DNA of 7,679 nt from Bacteroidia bacterium (GTDB lineage Bacteria > Bacteroidota > Bacteroidia > JABEUT01), in NCBI GenBank assembly GCA_013044305.1, contig JABEUT010000265.1:1-7679 (forward strand), given 5' to 3'. Numbering within the stretch: position 1 is the first letter of the stretch; each line of letters opens with the position of its first letter. The notes beneath the pieces were generated by a model. The model saw only the letters and a program-made list of their open reading frames with translations. It made no database searches and was not told where the DNA came from. Position numbers and translations under genes: made by a program. Positions 5,656 to 7,679 of the stretch are shown piece by piece.

Positions 5656-5677
5656 CGTGTTCCGTTGGCGGAGCGCG
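5656..5677. repeat. small hairpin between accD and the glycosyltransferase gene
   Basis: CGTGTTCCG (5656-5664) and CGGAGCGCG (5669-5677) flank a TTGG loop. As + strand RNA all 9 positions pair, two of them G-U. As minus-strand RNA, which is the sense of the flanking genes, the same two positions become C-A mismatches and 7 of 9 pair. There is no T-run, so it does not look like a terminator. It may be an mRNA spacer structure or chance in this GC-rich 68-bp gap. Confidence 0.25.
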
Positions 5678-5697
5678 GCGCCGGAAGCTTGCGGCTT

Positions 5698-6558
5698 TTA
5701 TTTACCGCCTTGTGGCTTCAGCATGGCGAGTATCAGGCTCAACCTGGCTTTTAGTTCCTGTCGGGGCACAATGGCATCGAGGAAGCCGTGTTCCAGAAGG
5801 AACTCCGCCGTTTGAAATCCCTTGGGCAGTTCTTTACGTATGGTTTCCTTTACCACCCTTGGCCCGGCAAAGCCTATCAGGGCTCCGGGTTCGGCAAGGT
5901 TCAAGTCGCCCAGCATGGCGAATGAGGCGGTAACACCACCCGTGGTCGGGTCGGTCATAAGCGAGATATAAGGGAGCCCGGCATCGGCGAGCTGTGTAAG
6001 CCTTGCCGAGGTCTTTGCCATCTGCATGAGCGAGAAGGCCGCTTCCATCATTCTTGCACCGCCCGATTTTGAAATAAGTATAAAAGGCAGATTATTTTCG
6101 ATGCAGTAGCTTATGGCCCTCGAAATTTTTTCTCCCACCACAGAGCCCATCGATCCTCCAATGAAATCGAATTCCATGCAGGCGACAACAGCCTTTGCCT
6201 TGTTCATTTTACCCACTGCCACGCTCAAAGCGTCTTTCAGTCCGGTTTTTTGCTGCGATGCCTTCAGGCGGTCGCTATATTTTTTGGTATCGGTAAACTG
6301 CAGGGGGTCGCAGGGTTCAATGTCTTCAAAAAGACGGGTGTATTTGTTGTCGTCGAAAAGTATAGCGTAGTATTCCTGCGAGCCTATTTTTTCGTGGTAT
6401 CCGCATTTTGAGCAAACATACAGGCTAGCCACCTGTTCTTCGGAGGTTACAATGTTTTTGCACGAGGGGCACTTATACCACAAGCCCTCCGGGGTTTCCT
6501 TTTTTTCCCGTGTGGAGGTGGTTATGCCTTCCTTAATCCGTGTGAACCATTTTGGCAT
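5698..6558 (-). CDS. accD: acetyl-CoA carboxylase carboxyltransferase subunit beta
   Basis: Beta subunit of the carboxyltransferase that, with AccA, moves the carboxyl group from carboxybiotin on AccB to acetyl-CoA, making malonyl-CoA, the first committed step of fatty-acid synthesis in the cytosol. The 286 aa are close to the usual length. The N-terminal zinc ribbon is complete: Cys30-X2-Cys33 and Cys49-X2-Cys52. The crotonase-fold core carries FIGGSMGSVVGEK (132-144), SKSGGARMMEA (163-173), DPTTGGVTASFAMLGD (203-218) and EPGALIGFAGPRV (223-235), with the glycine pairs expected to form oxyanion holes. The start MPKWFTRIKEG is the standard family N-terminus. accA is not in the window. accD follows fbaB by 59 bp, and a -7-like box overlaps the fbaB stop, so it may be read both from the fbaB transcript and from its own promoter. 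Confidence 0.97.
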   Translation of the reverse strand: MPKWFTRIKEGITTSTREKKETPEGLWYKCPSCKNIVTSEEQVASLYVCSKCGYHEKIGSQEYYAILFDDNKYTRLFEDIEPCDPLQFTDTKKYSDRLKASQQKTGLKDALSVAVGKMNKAKAVVACMEFDFIGGSMGSVVGEKISRAISYCIENNLPFILISKSGGARMMEAAFSLMQMAKTSARLTQLADAGLPYISLMTDPTTGGVTASFAMLGDLNLAEPGALIGFAGPRVVKETIRKELPKGFQTAEFLLEHGFLDAIVPRQELKARLSLILAMLKPQGGK

Positions 6559-6612
6559 ATTTCAGGGTCTGTTAGGTATATGGTATGGCCGTTATCCTTG
6601 TATGAGAGGTGT

Positions 6613-6620
6613 CAAATTTA
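6613..6620 (-). promoter_or_regulatory. candidate internal promoter box for accD
   Basis: Read on the minus strand, 6620-6613 is TAAATTTG, an exact TAnnTTTG match whose first three bases are the fbaB TAA stop codon. Initiation near 6606 would give accD a leader of about 48 nucleotides. No TTG is found at the -33 distance. It could allow accD to be expressed independently of the aldolase gene. Confidence 0.3.
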
Positions 6621-7676
6621 CGCAATGTCTATCTCTTTTGCTAGATATACATCCTGTATGGTGTTGAGCAGTTCCACTCCCTCTTTCATGCTTTTCTGAA
6701 AGGCCTTTCTTCCCGAAATAAGCCCCTGTCCTCCGGCGCGCTTATTTATTACTGCGGTGGCAACGGCTTCGGCCAGGTCGGAAGCGCCTTTCGATTCGCC
6801 TCCGGAATTGATTAGCCCTACCCTGCCCATATAACAGTTGGCTACCTGATAGCGGCACAGGTCTATGGGATGGGCGGTAGTTAGTTTGCTGTACACGAGC
6901 GGGCTTGTTTTACCGAAGTTGAGTGCGGTATAGCCTCCGTTGTTTGTGGGCAGCTTCTGTTTAATTATGTCGGCCTGTATGGTAACGCCTATATGGTTTG
7001 CCTGCCCTGTAAGGTCGGCAGAGGCGTGGTAGTCGGTTCCGTCCTTTTTAAAGTTGTTGTTACGCAGGTAGCACCACAGCACCGTTGCCATGCCCAGGCT
7101 GTGGGCCTCTTCAAAGGCGCGGGCTATTTCGGTAATCTGGCGCGTAGCCTCATCGGAGCCAAAATAGATTGTGGCGCCGACGGCGGCGGCGCCCATGTCC
7201 CAGGCGCTTTTTACGGTGCCGAACAGCACCTGATCATATTTGCTCGGGTAGGTAAGCAGCTCGTTGTGGTTTATCTTAACAATGAAGGGTATTTTGTGCG
7301 CATACTTTCTGGCGACGGAGCCCAGCACGCCATAAGTGGAGGCAACGGCGTTGCAGCCGCCCTCTATAGCCAGCTTTACTATATTTTCGGGGTCGAAATA
7401 AATGGGATTGGGTGCGAAGGAAGCGCCTGCCGAATGCTCTATCCCCTGGTCGACAGGCAGTATGGAAACGTAACCGGTGCGGGCCAGCCTTCCATGACCG
7501 TAGATGTGCTGCAGGTTGCGCAGCACCTGTATGTTCCGGTTGCCGCCTCCAAAGCTCTGGTCAATAAATCCGGCTCCGGGCAGGTGCAGCTCTTCTTTGC
7601 TTATGGTTTTACTTTTGTGGGTGAGAAGGGTTTCAGCGTCCTTTCCAAGAAGTTGTTCTATTTTTTTGAAAGACAT
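6618..7676 (-). CDS. fbaB: class I fructose-bisphosphate aldolase, DhnA/FbaB type
   Basis: Cytosolic enzyme that reversibly cleaves fructose 1,6-bisphosphate to dihydroxyacetone phosphate and glyceraldehyde 3-phosphate through a Schiff base, without metal. The 352-aa length is close to E. coli FbaB (about 350). LPVDQGIEH (73-81) is the N-terminal active-site strand of the DhnA family with Asp76. FIVKINHNE (131-139) and QADIIKQKLP (234-243) follow; Lys239 in ADIIK is the likely Schiff-base lysine by analogy with the ADxxK motif of archaeal-type aldolases. NSGGESKG (290-297) and GLISGR (318-323) are phosphate-binding loops. The start MSFKKIEQLLGKDAE fits the family, but only 3 bases upstream are visible, so the promoter and any upstream gene are outside the window. 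It is the first visible gene of the minus-strand run leading to accD. Confidence 0.96.
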   Translation of the reverse strand: MSFKKIEQLLGKDAETLLTHKSKTISKEELHLPGAGFIDQSFGGGNRNIQVLRNLQHIYGHGRLARTGYVSILPVDQGIEHSAGASFAPNPIYFDPENIVKLAIEGGCNAVASTYGVLGSVARKYAHKIPFIVKINHNELLTYPSKYDQVLFGTVKSAWDMGAAAVGATIYFGSDEATRQITEIARAFEEAHSLGMATVLWCYLRNNNFKKDGTDYHASADLTGQANHIGVTIQADIIKQKLPTNNGGYTALNFGKTSPLVYSKLTTAHPIDLCRYQVANCYMGRVGLINSGGESKGASDLAEAVATAVINKRAGGQGLISGRKAFQKSMKEGVELLNTIQDVYLAKEIDIA

Positions 7677-7679
7677 GGC

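Noticed and set aside
427..7676. A new defence, mobile or biosynthetic system
   Set aside because: Every sizeable gene belongs to a common housekeeping family with intact motifs. There is no transposase, integrase, nuclease, toxin-antitoxin pair, repeat-spacer array or unexplained gene cluster in the window.

Overview
The window looks like chromosomal housekeeping DNA from a member of the Bacteroidota. The evidence is that none of the visible starts has a convincing Shine-Dalgarno sequence (A-rich or featureless leaders instead), that exact or near matches to the Bacteroidota -7 promoter box TAnnTTTG lie on the correct strand upstream of five genes, and that PyrE, MaeB and the NUDIX protein have N-termini of the kind seen in that phylum. 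Order or genus cannot be fixed from this sequence.

Layout. Bases 1-71 hold the last 22 codons of an unidentified + strand gene ending in a hydrophobic stretch and a lysine-rich tail. Bases 72-426 are an AT-rich intergenic region with an imperfect inverted repeat (136-209), an 11-bp direct repeat (120-130 and 310-320), a likely maeB promoter (about 269-294) and a short dyad in the presumed leader (331-359). Then come maeB (+, 427-2697; malic enzyme fused to a phosphotransacetylase-like domain), pyrE (-, 2699-3349; orotate phosphoribosyltransferase), a NUDIX hydrolase (+, 3348-3956), a YbgC-type hotdog thioesterase (-, 3961-4377), a GT4-type glycosyltransferase (-, 4460-5629), accD (-, 5698-6558; acetyl-CoA carboxylase carboxyltransferase beta) and fbaB (-, 6618-7676; DhnA-type class I fructose-bisphosphate aldolase).

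The left half is extremely compact. maeB and pyrE converge with 1 bp between stop codons, the NUDIX and thioesterase genes converge with 4 bp between stops, and the pyrE and NUDIX start codons overlap on opposite strands in one CATG. The promoters of this divergent pair must therefore lie inside each other's coding sequence, and candidate boxes are present there. The right half is a same-strand run fbaB > accD > glycosyltransferase > thioesterase with gaps of 59, 68 and 82 bp; a U-tract terminator candidate lies before the thioesterase.

Functionally the window covers central carbon metabolism (aldolase; malate to pyruvate with NAD(P)H formation), the first committed step of fatty-acid synthesis, pyrimidine synthesis, acyl-thioester hydrolysis, and probable surface glycan assembly. 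I found no CRISPR array, tRNA, rRNA, transposase, phage gene or obvious new multi-gene system. The most interesting signals are regulatory: the pyrE/NUDIX start overlap with nested dyads next to it, a promoter box merged with a terminator hairpin at 4424-4446, and the repeat-bearing region upstream of maeB.
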